In this document: positions 11,616 through 22,864 of the stretch, piece by piece
How the letters are laid out: the number at the start of each line of letters is the position of its first letter
Numbering within the stretch: the stretch's first letter is position 1
Assembly (NCBI GenBank): GCA_965153355.1
Contig: OZ231128.1
Span: 35,402,001 to 35,466,000 of the forward strand
Source of the DNA: Flaccisagitta enflata
Taxonomy: Eukaryota; Chaetognatha; Sagittoidea; Aphragmophora
Reading direction: 5' to 3'
DNA length: 64,000 nt
The notes under the pieces: generated by a model
What the model saw: the letters and a program-made list of their open reading frames with translations, nothing else
What the model was told of the DNA's origin: nothing
Databases searched by the model: none
Position numbers and translations under genes: made by a program

Positions 11616-12400
11616 CATATTCGAGAGAAAAAGGGTTTTCATTTATGGGAAAGCAGTGCATCTCTTCCATGATTGCACCTCGGACAAAATTGATAGGTAA
11701 GTAAATTTGATAATTCTCTTCATTTATGCCAAGCAGAATGCTCTTACAACAAATATTTTTGCAATATGATTTTTTAAAGATTTATTTAATAAAATTGCAA
11801 ATTAAAATTTTTTTGTTTTTTTTATGATTTTAAGTAGGATCAATAAAAAAGTGTATTTATGTTTGTTTGAGCATGCAAATACAAGAAAACATGTTTATGA
11901 GCATAGCTGCTCATCTCTTAGGGTGTTTTTGAGCAGTCTAGCTCATTTAGCTCATTTAGCTCATTTTGCTCCATCTTTTTTTCTGATTTCAAATTCAATA
12001 AATGAATAAATATTTTGTTACATGTTTAAGCAAGCAGATACAAAAAAACATGTCAGTGAGCTCAGTTGCTTATTTGCGAGGGTGTTTTTATGTATTCTAG
12101 CTCACTTGGCTCATTTAGCTCAGTCTTTTTTTCTGATCTTTAATGGGATAAATACATAAATGCAAATACAAGAAAGCATGTCAGTGAGCATAGCTGGTTG
12201 TGTGGTTGAGTGATTTTGAGCATTTTAGCTCATCTAGCTCATTTGGCTCAGACCTACATTTCTCTGATTAACAGTGCAACCAATACATGCAAGTGCTTTT
12301 GATTTGATTTAACAAGTAGAAAGATTTGCAGTGACTGAAAACAAAAGCTTGGTGAAAAGTGACCAATGCTTACGACTTTTTTCCTCACGGCGACAGCCGC
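11584..12400. repeat. Insertion with a terminal hairpin and three ~165-bp satellite units in the PLE
   Basis: It starts with the hairpin AAAAAGTCGAAG / CTTCGACTTTTT at 11585-11613. Three diverged units of about 165 bp follow (11860-12250), each holding ACAAGAAAACATG-like, GAGCATAGCTG and repeated TAGCTCATTT. It separates the endonuclease from the PLE C-terminus. Confidence 0.65.
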
Positions 12401-12404
12401 CATT

Positions 12405-12570
12405 ACTGGTAAACACAAAAACACTCTACAACGGAATCTACTTCTACGCGAAAGTCTTGAGATTCGCCGCCAAAAAACCACATCGGAATATGGTCTCAAC
12501 GATCCTCAAATATGTATCAAGTCTAATGATTGGGACCCGGTGCTACGGAAGATTAACGAGATACGGAAAT
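12405..12570 (+). pseudogene. PLE C-terminal tail fragment
   Basis: NLLLRESLEIRRQKTTSEYG then NDPQICIKSNDWDPVLRKI resembles the segment that follows the endonuclease in PLEs (E-[AS]-x-EI ... G-L-N ... S-x-DW). It keeps the orientation of the upstream pieces. Confidence 0.65.
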
Positions 12571-12737
12571 GTTGTTGGTCGAGTTTTTGTTTGAGTGAGG
12601 GGGGCAGAGTTTTTCCTCTCTCTTTCTCAGATTGACTTCTGTGATTGTCTTAATCTCTTAATCCCCGATTGGTCTGTCTCTTTGACTCTTGTCTCTTTTT
12701 CCCTATTTATTCCTCTGGTTATCTCTTTTTTCCTTCT

Positions 12738-12785
12738 TTGCCAACTGATGATGCCAATGCTGAAATTGGTGAAATATTTTGGCTG
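12738..12785 (+). ncRNA. Candidate hammerhead-like ribozyme fold, PLE 3' region
   Basis: GCCAA-CTGATGA-(stem of GCCAAT/ATTGGT with loop GCTGAA)-GAAA-TATT-TTGGC has the hammerhead core motifs in order, with a 5-bp stem I and a 6-bp stem II. An extra U follows CUGAUGA and stem III would be almost absent, so activity is doubtful. PLEs are known to carry short-stem hammerheads, which makes the location suggestive. Confidence 0.35.
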
Positions 12786-13023
12786 TTTTCTTGCTAATAA
12801 ATGTATGGAAATCTCCATATGTGAAGTTCTTACATTGTGAAATGATCAATATGTTTTTTAGACGAGAAAAATACAACTTGGTCATTGTAAAAGTTGCGTC
12901 AGAGGATGGTCTGTAAAAGTCAATAATGACTTGTCTCCGATAGAGTCCTCTTTAAAAAATAAAATCATTATTTTGTAAAAAAAAAAATTAATATGTAAGA
13001 ATACAAAAAATAAATAAAAGTTA

Positions 13024-13195
13024 CCGACTGATTGGGGCTGACACTAACTGATGATGCAGAAATTTCGCATGGTGGGCAAAAACTTTGCGTGAGATGCGAA
13101 AAGTTTGCGTGGCATGCAAAAACATTTGTACCATGGACAAAAGGCTATAAAAACATTTGTACCATGGACAAAAGGCTATGAACATCAAAAAAGCT
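13024..13195. repeat. Dispersed repeat R1, copy 3
   Basis: It matches copies 1 and 2 (TTTGTACCATGGACAAAAGG). In this copy that segment is directly duplicated, about 30 bp apart. Confidence 0.7.
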
Positions 13196-13204
13196 TCAAA
13201 ATTA

Positions 13205-15965
13205 AGGTCCCATGGCTATTATGGAATTGTAATGAACTGTATTGAACTGTAATGAACTGTAATGAACTGTAATTAACTGTAATTAATCGTAATGGACTGT
13301 AATTAACTGTAAATAACTGTAAATAACTGTAATTAACTGTAATTAACTGTAATTAACTGTAATTAACTGTAAGGGATTTAGAATGAACTGTAATTAACTG
13401 TAATTAACTGTAATTAACTGTAATCAACTGTAATGGACCGTAATTAACTGTAATCAACTGTAATGGACCGTAATTAACTGTAATTAACTGTAATGGACTG
13501 TAATTAACTGTAATCAACTGTAATGGACCGTAATTAACCGTAATCAACTGTAATGGACCGTAATTAACTGTAATCAACTGTAATGGACCGTAATTAACTG
13601 TAATTAACTGTAATTAACTCTAATAATCGGGAATTAACCGTATAATGACTGTACGACTGTAATTAACTCGTAATTAACCTGTACTAACTGTAATTAATCG
13701 TAATAAAATCGTAATTAATCGTAATGGATTAAGAACAAGATTACATAATTGACATATTAATTACAGTTAATTACAGTTCATTACAGTCCATTACAGTTAA
13801 TTACAGTTAATTACATTTAATTACAGTTAATTACAGTTAATTACAGTTAATTACAGTTAATTACAGTTCATTCTAAATCCCCCTTTAAACCCCTACCTAT
13901 TAGCCCCTCCCATTCTAGAAACTCTCCTCTAAAGGACAAAAAAATCACTTGATATTGAAAATTTTATTACAGTTTTTAATTACGTCCCCACCTATTAGGG
14001 TAGAGACGTAATTAACTGTAATTAAATTTTCAATATCAAGTGATTTTTTGTCCTTTAGAGGAGAGTTTCTAGAATGGGAGGGGCTAATAGGTAGGGGTTT
14101 AAAGGGGGATTTAGTATGAACTGTACTTAACTGTAATTAACTGTAATGGGCTGTAATGAACTGTAATTAACTGTAATTAACTGTAATTTCAATTGATAAT
14201 AGATCAGTTATTGTTTCAATCCATTATAGTTAATTACAGTTAATTACAGTCAATTGTAGCCTCATTACAAGCATCATGTTAATTACAGCTGCCTTAATCC
14301 TCTTAAAACCTCATTTAGTTTCTCTCATTTGGGGAACTTCCTTCCCTTTCAAAGTTAATAAAATACTTGATATCAAATGACCATAGCACTGACGCCTCTA
14401 CCCTAATGGGGGACGTAATTAAAAATGTAATAGAATTTTCAATATCAATTGATTTTTTTGTCCCAGAGAGAGTGTTTTGCAATGGGGAGGGCTATTATGT
14501 AGTGTTTGTGTGATTTAGAATGAATTGCATTAACTGTAACAATTGTACTTCACTGTACTAACTGTACTAACTGTAATTAAATGTAATTAACTGGTACTAA
14601 CTGTACTAATCGGGTCGGACTGTACTAATCAGACTAATCGTAATGGATGTGAAACAATAATATATATTGCAGCACGAGAGTCTATTGCGCATCATACATC
14701 ATACTATTATAAATATTAGTTAGTTAATACAGTCTATTTGTAACTTTAAACTCTCTCTGTTTATTTTATTTACTTCTTCTCTAAAGACAAAACATTACAT
14801 CAAAATTTATTATACTGATTATATCCTCATTTCCATATAGTAGAGACGTAATTAATTGTATCACCTCAATACAGTGATTTTTTTGTCCTTTAGAGGAGAG
14901 TTTCTGGAATGGGAGGGGCTAATGTGCAGGGGTTTGAATGATTTAGAAATGAACTGTAAATTAACTGTAATTAACTGGGTACGACCATAATTAACTGTAA
15001 TTAATTGTAATTAATTGTACTGGATTAACTGTACTTCAATCAGAATGGATGAAACAATAAATACAGTCTATTACAGTTAATCACAGTCCATTACAGTTAA
15101 TTACAGTTAATTGCATATAATTACAGCCCATTACAGTTAATTATAGTCCATTACAGTTAATTACAGTTCATTCTAAATCTCCCTTTAAACCCCTACCTAT
15201 TAGCCCCTCCCATTCTAGAAACTCTCCTCTAAAGGACAAAAAATCACTTGATATTGAAAATTCTATTACAGTTAATTACGTCTCTACCCTAATAGGTGGG
15301 GATGTAATTGCAAACGGCTGAATTTTCATTATCATGATTTTTGTCCTTAGAGAGAGTTTTTAATGAGAAGTGAGCCAGTAGGGGTTTAAAGGGGGATTTA
15401 GAATGAATCACCAACTGTAATTAACTGTACTGAATGTAATTAACTGTACTAACTGTACTAACCTAGCTGACCTGTACTAATCGGTGAATTAACTGTGCAT
15501 GGATGTGAAAACAAATAACAAAGATATCATAGTTAATAGAATTATTTATATTAATTGATAAGATTACATGAATATAGTATCATTAAACATTACAGTTAAC
15601 ATGCTTAATTATACTCATTTAAATCTCTAAACCCTGGTCTATTAGTTCTCACTAGAAATCCTCTAAAGGACAAAATCATTTGATATTGAAAATTTAATTA
15701 CAACACCACGCCCTACCTCCCAATGTAGGACGTAATTAAAATTGTAATAAAATTCCTCAATATCAAGTGATTTTTGTCCTTTAGAGGAGAGTTTCTAGAA
15801 TGGGAGGGGCTAATAGGTAGGGGTTTAAAGGGGGATTTAGAATGAACTGTAATTAACTTTAATTAACTGTAATTAACTGTAATGGACTGTAATTAACTGT
15901 AATGGACTGTAATTAACTGTAATGGACTGTAATGGACTGTAATTAACTGTAATAGACTGTTATTG
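13205..15965. repeat. AATTAACTGT 10-bp satellite array in both orientations
   Basis: Runs of TAATTAACTG (with TAATGGACTG variants) alternate with the reverse complement TTACAGTTAA. Between them lie several copies, in both orientations, of a ~200-bp segment with CCCCTACCTATTAGCCCCTC, CTCTCCTCTAAAGGACAAAA and TTGATATTGAAAATT. Copies occur near 13.88, 14.03, 14.33, 14.45, 14.87, 15.18, 15.32, 15.64 and 15.75 kb. Adjacent opposite copies form large palindromes, as at 13.88-14.11 kb. The overall structure resembles fold-back elements whose inverted repeats are tandem arrays. Confidence 0.85.
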
Positions 15966-15967
15966 TT

Positions 15968-16215
15968 TCGACTTGCGATACCGCCTTGCGATACCGCCTT
16001 GCGATACCAACTTGCGATACCGACTTGCGATACCGACTTGCGATACCGACTTGCGATACCGACTTGCGATACCGACTTGCGATACCGACTTGCGATACCG
16101 ACTTGCGATACCGACTTGCGATACCGACTTGCGATACCGACTTGCGATACCGACTTGCGATACTGACTTGCGATACGACTTGCGATACTGACTTGCGATA
16201 CTGACTTGCGATACG
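15968..16215. repeat. 13-bp tandem array (TTGCGATACCGAC)n
   Basis: About 18-19 copies abut the AATTAACTGT array. Because the unit is 13 bp, three overlapping frames are all open; these are not genes. Confidence 0.95.
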
Positions 16216-16786
16216 TACTTATGACTCTGACTAGTGACAGGCTTAAATGCTGGCTTTAGTTTTCACCCTTGATATTCATTTGCTTTTTTCCGACTTCCTC
16301 ACCTAATTTATTTTTTTATTTTACCACTAAAGCTGGTTGTGATCATGTCCATCAGTCTGTAACTTGATAAATCACTTTGACAATCATAGAAATAATAAGT
16401 CCTGTGTTTCAGTTCTTTCAATTTTCAGAGCATAAAAGGTTTTCGTTATGCAAGTTATCGTTGATACCATCGACGCTCATTGCCAGTGGGGTACCGCCGA
16501 AATTACTTCAACGTCACATCAGTCTCATGAGAACAAACTGAGATCTACAACATTTGGTAAACGCAACGTCCTGTTAACCTCTTTTACCAGCAGCAATTTG
16601 AAGATTCTCAAAACTTGCTTTCACTCAAAAGTAAGCAATGTTGCTTGTTGATTGTTGTTGATGCTCACTTGTGATGTCATGATAATATTCAAAAGCAAAC
16701 TACACTTAAACCTCGCTCTAACAGACCCGCCACTACAGAATTCCACCTTTAATAGATGCAAATTCATAGACTCTTTAACTTGTTTC
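16216..16786. other. Mixed non-coding stretch
   Basis: No gene seen. The part at 16440-16640 shares GTTGATACC...GCTCATTG...TACCGCC with a segment at 28.46-28.52 kb, so it is probably an old dispersed repeat. A half-terminus AAACCTCGCTCTAACAGACC near 16.71 kb looks like a pogo/Tigger-type MITE end. Confidence 0.4.
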
Positions 16787-16956
16787 TTTTTTAGTTGTGA
16801 ACAAGCAACTCTATAAGAGGCTTTGTCTGTCCATCCATCCGTCCGTACGTTGGTCCGTCTGTCAGTTGGTCAGCACAAGTCAAAAAGTGGGAAAATTCGC
16901 ATATCTGCCCCTGCCCACCCGTCCGCAACTGGAATGGCCTTGTATCCGGCCTTGTT
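16787..16956. mobile_element. HINE-like element, subfamily C
   Basis: TTTTTTAG plus the hairpin AGTTGTGAACAAGCAACT, then CTATAAGAGGCTTTGTC and a (GTCC)n core. The far end has CCGTCCGCAACTGG and TATCCGGCCTTGTT. The subfamily is defined by CTCTATAAGAGGCTTTGTC next to the hairpin and CCCCTGCCCACCCGTCCG near the far end. Confidence 0.8.
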
Positions 16957-17122
16957 CTTTCTTGCACTGGCTATACTAGCTATAACTGAATGCTACCTAT
17001 AACAAGTAAAATTTGTTTGTCCCTTGAAATCCGTTGGAGCGGGATCAAGCTATGTTGTTGGCAAAAACCACTTCAATTTAAGAATGTACTATGCTCGCGC
17101 AAAAAAATATATTCTCATAAAA

Positions 17123-17242
17123 TAACAAGGCTGAATACACGACAAGTCTATCACTGATGGTTGGGCAGGGGCCGTAATGCATAAACCGCTCAAAATTCAA
17201 ATATATATTACGTATGTAGAGTCGCGTGTCAGCGACTAAAAA
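17123..17242. mobile_element. HINE-like element, subfamily B (hairpin on the right)
   Basis: It starts AACAAGGCTGAATACACG, contains GGTTGGGCAGGGGCCGTAAT and ends in a GTAGAGTCGCGTGTCAGCGA hairpin plus CTAAAAA. The tetranucleotide core is nearly lost. Confidence 0.7.
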
Positions 17243-17980
17243 GTGAACCCTAATCTTCTGGTGCTGTACTTCAAGTCACTAGAGCATTAGGGCAGAAGCA
17301 GAGGACAAACACAACAAAAATAAAGACAGCAAAATTAGGACAGATCGACCGACAGGACGATATCTAAACAAGGCCAAGTTATGGCCAATAAGAGGCCTCG
17401 CTTGGTTAAGAATTTGTGAGTGAAAGTTATGAATGAATAAATGGTGATAGGATTGGATACAGGAACCAGTGTGGTCTCATTTGAAAGACTTTTTTAAGAT
17501 GCAATTTCTGAAAAAAAAATATCTCACTGCGACTAAAACTAGGTGAATTATGACATTCTAAAGAGCTTTGTCCGTACCAAGATGGTAGATAAGATGGAGG
17601 ACCATGTGTCCATCTATGCCTGAGGATGTTGATCGCAAACTTTTGATTAGCCATAACACGTCGTCAAGATTCTGTGTTACCAACTGGCGTCGAGCCTCTT
17701 GACATGATCTCACTTATGTTTTGACGTTAGGCTTTGTCCTAATTAATCGAGTATGAGCTCAAAGAAGATGGTATACACGGACCCCCAGTCGCAAATGGTT
17801 ATCTAGACCGGGGCTGTAAATAAGTATTGGCTGAAGAAGAAAATTTCCGTCTCCTGCATGTTTGCTGTCAATACCCACAATTAGATAAACAATTAAAGAT
17901 CTTAACATTGGTTAAATTAATTTTTGAAAACACCAGTGTATTCAGAAAAGAATATCGATTCTGACCATCAATGAAAATTA
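17243..17980. other. Non-coding stretch, no gene recognised
   Basis: Short unrelated open frames only. I see no conserved protein motif and no repeat shared elsewhere in the window. Confidence 0.4.
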
Positions 17981-17982
17981 TA

Positions 17983-18680
17983 TTTTTAGTCGCGTGCACG
18001 CGACTCTACAACCTGCTCCGTCGGTCCGTCCGTCCGTCCGTCGGTCCATCGGTCGGTAACACTTTGCTTTTTTTCGTCTTTTTGGGTTGTCTGGAGTGAT
18101 TTTGAGTCATTTTTTTGTTGTTTTTGGGAATAATTGGTTGCTTTTAGTCATCTTTGGTTATTTTTGGTCATTCTTGGTCATTTTGGTCTTTTTGGTCATT
18201 TTGGTGATTTTGGTCATTTTTGGTCATTTTTGGTCATTTTTGGTCATTTTTGATTATTTTTGGTCATTTTTGGTCATTTTTGGTCATTTTTGGTCATTTT
18301 TGGTCGTTTTTGATCATCTGTGGTCATTTTCGGTCATTTTGGTCATTTTGGTCATTTTGGCCATTTTGGTCATTTTTGGTCATTTTTGGTCAATTTTGGC
18401 CATTTTTGGTCATTTTTTGATCATCTGTGGTCATTTTTGGTCACTTTTAGTCATTTTTGGTCATTTTCGTCATTTTTGGTCATTTTGGTCATTTTGGTAA
18501 TTTTTGGTCATTTTTGGTCATTTTGAGTCACTTTTGGTCATTTTTGGTCATTTTTGGTCAATTTTGGTCTACTTTGGTCGATTTTGGTCATTTTTGGTCA
18601 TTTCTGGTCATTTTTGGTCATTTTTGGTCATTTTTGGTTATTTTTGATCATCTTTGGTCATTTTTGGTCATTTCAAATCA
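17983..18680. mobile_element. HINE-like element, subfamily A end with (TTTTTGGTCA)n core
   Basis: TTTTTAG plus the hairpin AGTCGCGTGCACGCGACT, CTACAACCTGCTCCGTC and a (GTCC)n run lead into about 550 bp of a 9-11-bp TTTTTGGTCA minisatellite. No far-end signature (GGCCTTGTT) follows, so the element is truncated or its end has decayed. Confidence 0.7.
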
Positions 18681-18699
18681 GATCACAATAACCAACGAA

Positions 18700-18835
18700 T
18701 GTATGAATAAATGAGTAGATAAATGAATGAATGTATGCAAAAATTTAACGAATGAATAAATAAATGAATGAATGAATGAATGAATGAATGAATGAATGAA
18801 TGAAGGAATGAATGAATGAATGAATAGATAATCAA
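18700..18835. repeat. (GAAT)n microsatellite
   Basis: Repeated GAATGAATGAAT with ATAAAT interruptions. Confidence 0.9.
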
Positions 18836-19437
18836 TTCTATTACGGAAGTTTTCTTCTTCAGCCAATACTTTGATGATCAAAGGCTACGCCAAATTTTCA
18901 AAGAGAGAAACAGATTCCTTCTACTTACCACTGACGGAAAAATGGCGGCAAAATAATTGAGGGTAGTACCAACGAAAATGAATGTGACTTTAAGTTTTGG
19001 TTTTGCCAAAAAGGCACGGTTTTATTATTTCCTGCACAATTTTTCACGAGGAATTCAAAAATCGCGGTCTCAAGAGCCTGGGACTACGTCTTGGGGATCT
19101 TATGAGAAAACTTACTGTAAAGCAGAAAACTGCTCACCTATCGAAAAACTAAAAAAATTTGTGATGCTTCGTCAAAGTTGGTGTAGGTTTGGCGGTAAAG
19201 TCTGCATTGACAAACCTTTTAACCAAAATGTTAATAACTGACTGGATAGACAAAGCGGGTTGAAGCGTTGCGTGCATGCGACTTAAGTGTTCACAGTCAA
19301 ATCAATATTTCCTCATTAAAGAACCTAGTTCATAGAAACATCGAGGCTTGAGAATGCTCCAAGAACATCGTTTTTTTATTAGTTGCTATTTCTATCTCTT
19401 TGGGAGGCTTTGGCCAAAAAATGATGTTCTTAAAATA

Positions 19438-19569
19438 AACAAGGCCGGATACACAATTCAGTTGCGGACAGTTGCAGCAGTAATGCAAACACTGTTCAAA
19501 ATATTTTGGACATACCGACGGACCGATGACACGGCAAGGTGTAGTCGCGTGTCCGCAACCAATAAAAAA
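19438..19569. mobile_element. HINE-like element, subfamily B
   Basis: Starts AACAAGGCCGGATACACAAT, contains CAGTTGCGGACAGTTG and ends GGCAAGGTGTAGTCGCGTGT CCGCAACCAATAAAA, with a diverged hairpin. Confidence 0.75.
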
Positions 19570-19675
19570 GTACATAGTTAACTCGTAAGGAAGTTGTTCA
19601 CAATTTGACAGCTTTGAGAGGGTATACAGCCTCCACATAGGGCTCATGCACTTTGATCTAATTGCAATAAGACTC

Positions 19676-19785
19676 CATGTTGGGCAGGAGCAGTAACGTG
19701 AAAACCGCTAGGAATTTAAAAATGTGATGCACCGACGGACCAACCGACATGGCAAGGTGTAGAGTCGCGTGTCCGCGACTAAAAA
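19676..19785. mobile_element. HINE-like element, subfamily B, far end missing
   Basis: It runs from TTGGGCAGGAGCAGTAACG through GACGGACCAACCGACATGG to the GAGTCGCGTGTCCGCGACTA hairpin and AAAA. The AACAAGGCC end is absent. Confidence 0.7.
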
Positions 19786-19789
19786 TGTA

Positions 19790-20263
19790 ATGGATATTAC
19801 CTGGCTGATAAAGAGCCGCCGAAGAATTATCCAGTTCAACGGTTGATACTGTTTTGCTCTGGCCGGGGAGTCTTAAGGAGTAAACCATGATTTGCAGCAT
19901 ATTGCTGCTGATAGATTAGATTGATGACTACGAGTCCACCAATGGACTAAGATATTGAATCATTTGTTCAGCCGTGGTATGTCATCAAACTTTGCATCAG
20001 AGAAAAACTATCGTAAATTCATGGAAACGACAATAACAAAGAAGTGGTACCCAGTTACAAGGCTCAAATTTCATCAGTCATTAAAAATTTAGCTTCCCTA
20101 GCCTTGAGATAAGTATAAATATTTGCCAAATTATTGCCGAGATATTTTCTACAGTCCTGTTCCAAAATACAAGCTAGAAGAGAAAAGGATCTGACCTCAG
20201 AAATGAGGCTAAATTCAGCTAAAAACTTACGACTGAAAAAGCGAGATGGTGAGTTTGGCAGTA
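19790..20263. other. Non-coding stretch, no gene recognised
   Basis: No repeat shared with the rest of the window and no conserved frame seen. Confidence 0.4.
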
Positions 20264-20862
20264 CAGTACAATGGGAGCAATGACGACCTAGACTGGAGGA
20301 TAGTTTTTTAGTATCTTAATTTTATTTATGTTATAAAATATGTAAGATTTAGGCTAATTAGAGGTTGCTCTATTGAGTGAATGCATTTGCATCTCTTAAA
20401 CTTCATCTTGTGACTTGACCTTATCAAGACTTCATTTTTTAAGGTTCAAACCTATTTCATTAGATCAAGCAAAAAATTTTATATAATTTAAAAAAAAATC
20501 AGTTTAATCGAAACATTTCTACAAGTTTCACACCTATCTTTAGTAAACTAAAATTATGGAAATTAATTTTTGGGCAAAACTTGAAATGGCCATAAAACCA
20601 GTAAAAATGAACCAATTGAGTTGATTTTTTTTCTCAAAATTATGTAAAATTTTCCACCCGATCTATTGAAATAGGTTAAAACTTTGAAAAATGAAGTTTT
20701 GATGAGGTCAAGTCGCAAGGTGAAGTTTGAAAGATGCAAACATTTTCACTCAATAGAGCAATCTCTAATTAGCCTAGATCTTAAATATTTTATGATACAA
20801 ATAAAATCAAGATACCTAAAATCTATCCTCCAGTCTAGGTCGTCATTGCTCCCATTGTACTG
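20264..20862. mobile_element. 599-bp palindromic MITE (mariner-type, TA target)
   Basis: The ends CAGTACAATGGGAGCAATGA and its reverse complement are flanked by TA on each side. The whole element folds on itself. The subterminal CCTAGACTGGAGGATAG...TATCTTAATTTTATTT is similar to the elements at 37837 and 46199 (CCTAAACTGGAGGAAGG), so the families are related. Confidence 0.85.
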
Positions 20863-20920
20863 TACCTTACCGCCGGCGACGAGCCTCCTTAGTTTATCAA
20901 AATTTCCTAAATGGAGTCAC

Positions 20921-21093
20921 TTTTTTGTTGCGTTGCTACGCGACTCTTCACCCCGCTAGGTTGGTCTGTTGGTTGGTTGGCGTTTTTTAGCTTTTCAAGC
21001 ATATGGCTCCTGTCCAGATACCCTAGTGACCTTCTCCAGCACTGCTCCTGCCCACCCGCACGCGACTAGGGTAGCTGTGTATCCGGCCTTGTT
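20921..21093. mobile_element. HINE-like element, subfamily A
   Basis: A degraded hairpin (GTTGCGTTGCTACGCGACTC) on the left, CACCCCGCTAGGTTGG and a short core. The far end has CTGCCCACCCGCACGCGACT and GTATCCGGCCTTGTT. Confidence 0.8.
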
Positions 21094-21104
21094 ATATTCT
21101 GAAT

Positions 21105-21285
21105 GTTGCTGTTGATAGCTGAGATGTTGGGCTACGTGGACCTTGCTTCTCAACAGGATACACGGTCCACTTTTGTCAAGAGGATACATGGTCCTCGTTT
21201 GTCAAGAGGAAAGACATTCCTCGATCGTCAAGAGGATAGACATTCCTCGTTTGTCGCTTATGTTGTTTTTGACCACTACTGACAA
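21105..21285. repeat. Short array related to the 27-bp repeat
   Basis: GCTGAGATGTTGGGCTACG leads into four diverged units of the type AGAGGATAGACATTCCTCGT TTGTCA. The same leader precedes the large array at 22865, so this is a founder-like or decayed copy. Confidence 0.75.
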
Positions 21286-21529
21286 ACTACTTGGTCAACT
21301 TCAAGACAGAAATTTTAAACTCTGTTCTTCCCACATGTTTTTTGTTTTGGTATACAAGTAAAGGATATCATTTGAACAACCCCTGCAAAATTCAAGCCTT
21401 TTTTTTTTTTTTGAAATTTTTTTTTTGAAAAAAATTTTTGGAAAAAAGTTTTTTTTCCTTTTTCTAATGGCCAAAAATCGACCCACGAAAATCTAATACA
21501 ACAACCATCACGTGTTTGACTAACACCAC

Positions 21530-22530
21530 CTCGAATTGCAGCTCCGAGCTCGGCCGCCGACCCCCTCGTCCAGAGCTTCAATTGCGACTTTGATAACCGC
21601 CGCCGAGGACGCCGTCATAATCGTCTCTCGAACGAGCCGTTTTCATCCAATTCCCTTCAAAATCGAAAGGAAGGATCTTCAGATGATAGACTAACACCAT
21701 CACGACCGGCATTACTCAACACCTTCGCCAACTGCTTCATCCACGTCTCTTAACTCGAAGGTTCGACGACCGCCGCCGCCTACGACGACAACTTTTTATC
21801 AGACGATCAGTTCGCGCCCAAATTCGATGAAACGCGAGATTAATCTGCACTAGGGTTGACTACAACAAATTTTGAACAGTCACTAGCCGTTTTCATTCAC
21901 CAAACACCTCGTCAGTGCGATCAAAACCGCGTCAACGACGATCGAACCGAGCCACAGCTTTGAAAACGAGCTACCACCGAACCACTGAAGATATTTTGAT
22001 AAAAATTTTATCAGAGAAAAAAGTTATCGAGGAGAAGCTGTGTTTCAAATTTAAGCTCAATCGGACAACTACAAGAGCCGCAGCATCCGTTTTAATCGGC
22101 GTTGACAAACCTCCGCCGCCGCCGCAACTTCGCGAGTGGATTAAAGACGAACCGCTTCGAGCAGCTCAACGAAACTCGGTACACAACAAGTCGGCACCAA
22201 GGACTACCTCCAGTTCAAATATCAACATCATACAACGTCTACAGCCACCGTAACAGCCGCCGTCGTCGACGTCGTCGAGCCGCCCACGAACCGCTGCAGT
22301 CAATCGTGGATCTGCGATGTAATTCTTTCTTAAAGTCCACAAAAAATGTATGACAGCTCGATCTCAACGTCGTCCATCGAACCCAAACGTCATTTTACTC
22401 TCATCTTTCCGTCGACATAGCCACCAGCCGCCATCTCAGCCCCAAGTGGTACCCCAAAATTTCAACAGCCCCGAGCTCGCAGACGGCTCGTCGGAGAGAA
22501 AAAACGCTGGCTGATTTCAGTCTAAGGTAT
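21530..22530. other. GC-richer block of unknown nature
   Basis: About 1 kb with higher GC than its surroundings and open stretches in the plus frames, such as RASIATLITAAEDAVIIVSR near 21.56 kb and LIKILSEKKVIEEKLCFKFK near 22.0 kb. Phrases such as CCGTTTTCATCCA recur. No known family and no consistent splice structure. It could be old exons, a retroposed fragment or a repeat. Confidence 0.3.
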
Positions 22531-22744
22531 ATGGGGGTTGCTCGTTCCGTTGATATGCAGCTTCATATACTTCTTCTATCATCACTTCTGAATTACCACG
22601 ATTTTATCCGCAACAACAAATGAGGTCAAACCTCAAAATCTGCTTTTAAGCTCGATTCTCATCGATATCATTGGTAGAATAAACACCAATAAGTGTTGTC
22701 TATCTCTTTTCGTCTACACACATCACATGTGTGTAACGACTTCT

Positions 22745-22809
22745 ATACATGAAGCATTTGTTCAACTATCCACACGTCGCACCTCATTGGCCTACTTGGC
22801 CTTGTTTGT
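22745..22809. mobile_element. HINE-like subfamily D, far-end fragment
   Basis: Only the distal end remains: CATTTGTTCAACTATCCACA, CGTCGCACCTCATTGGCC and TACTTGGCCTTGTTT. Confidence 0.75.
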
Positions 22810-22864
22810 TCTAAAACTTGCTGTTGAAAGCTGAGATGCTGGGCTATATGGTCCTTGTTGATCA

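Larger units (their letters stand above)
9505..12900 (+). mobile_element. Degenerate Penelope-like retroelement (PLE)
   Basis: The pieces lie in PLE order on one strand: an RT C-terminal half (9505-9935), a Pro/Gln-rich low-complexity linker (10034-10375), a GIY-YIG endonuclease (11140-11615) and a C-terminal tail (12405-12570). The RT N-terminus is absent. The element is broken by a frameshift, by a HINE-like insertion at 10629-10765 with a (TTTC)n tract, and by about 0.8 kb of satellite-containing DNA at 11584-12400. It is certainly inactive. The outer limits are approximate. Confidence 0.8.

Noticed and set aside
13040-13075. Second hammerhead-like CTGATGA...GAAA in repeat R1
   Set aside because: Only four bases separate CTGATGA and GAAA, so stem II cannot form.
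15963-16204. Three overlapping frames of about 70 residues
   Set aside because: Product of a 13-bp repeat read in three frames.
16787-16956. tRNA-derived SINE interpretation of the (GTCN)n elements
   Set aside because: No A or B box or tRNA fold was found, there is no tail with target duplication, and the matched hairpin/far-end stems fit a HINE layout better.
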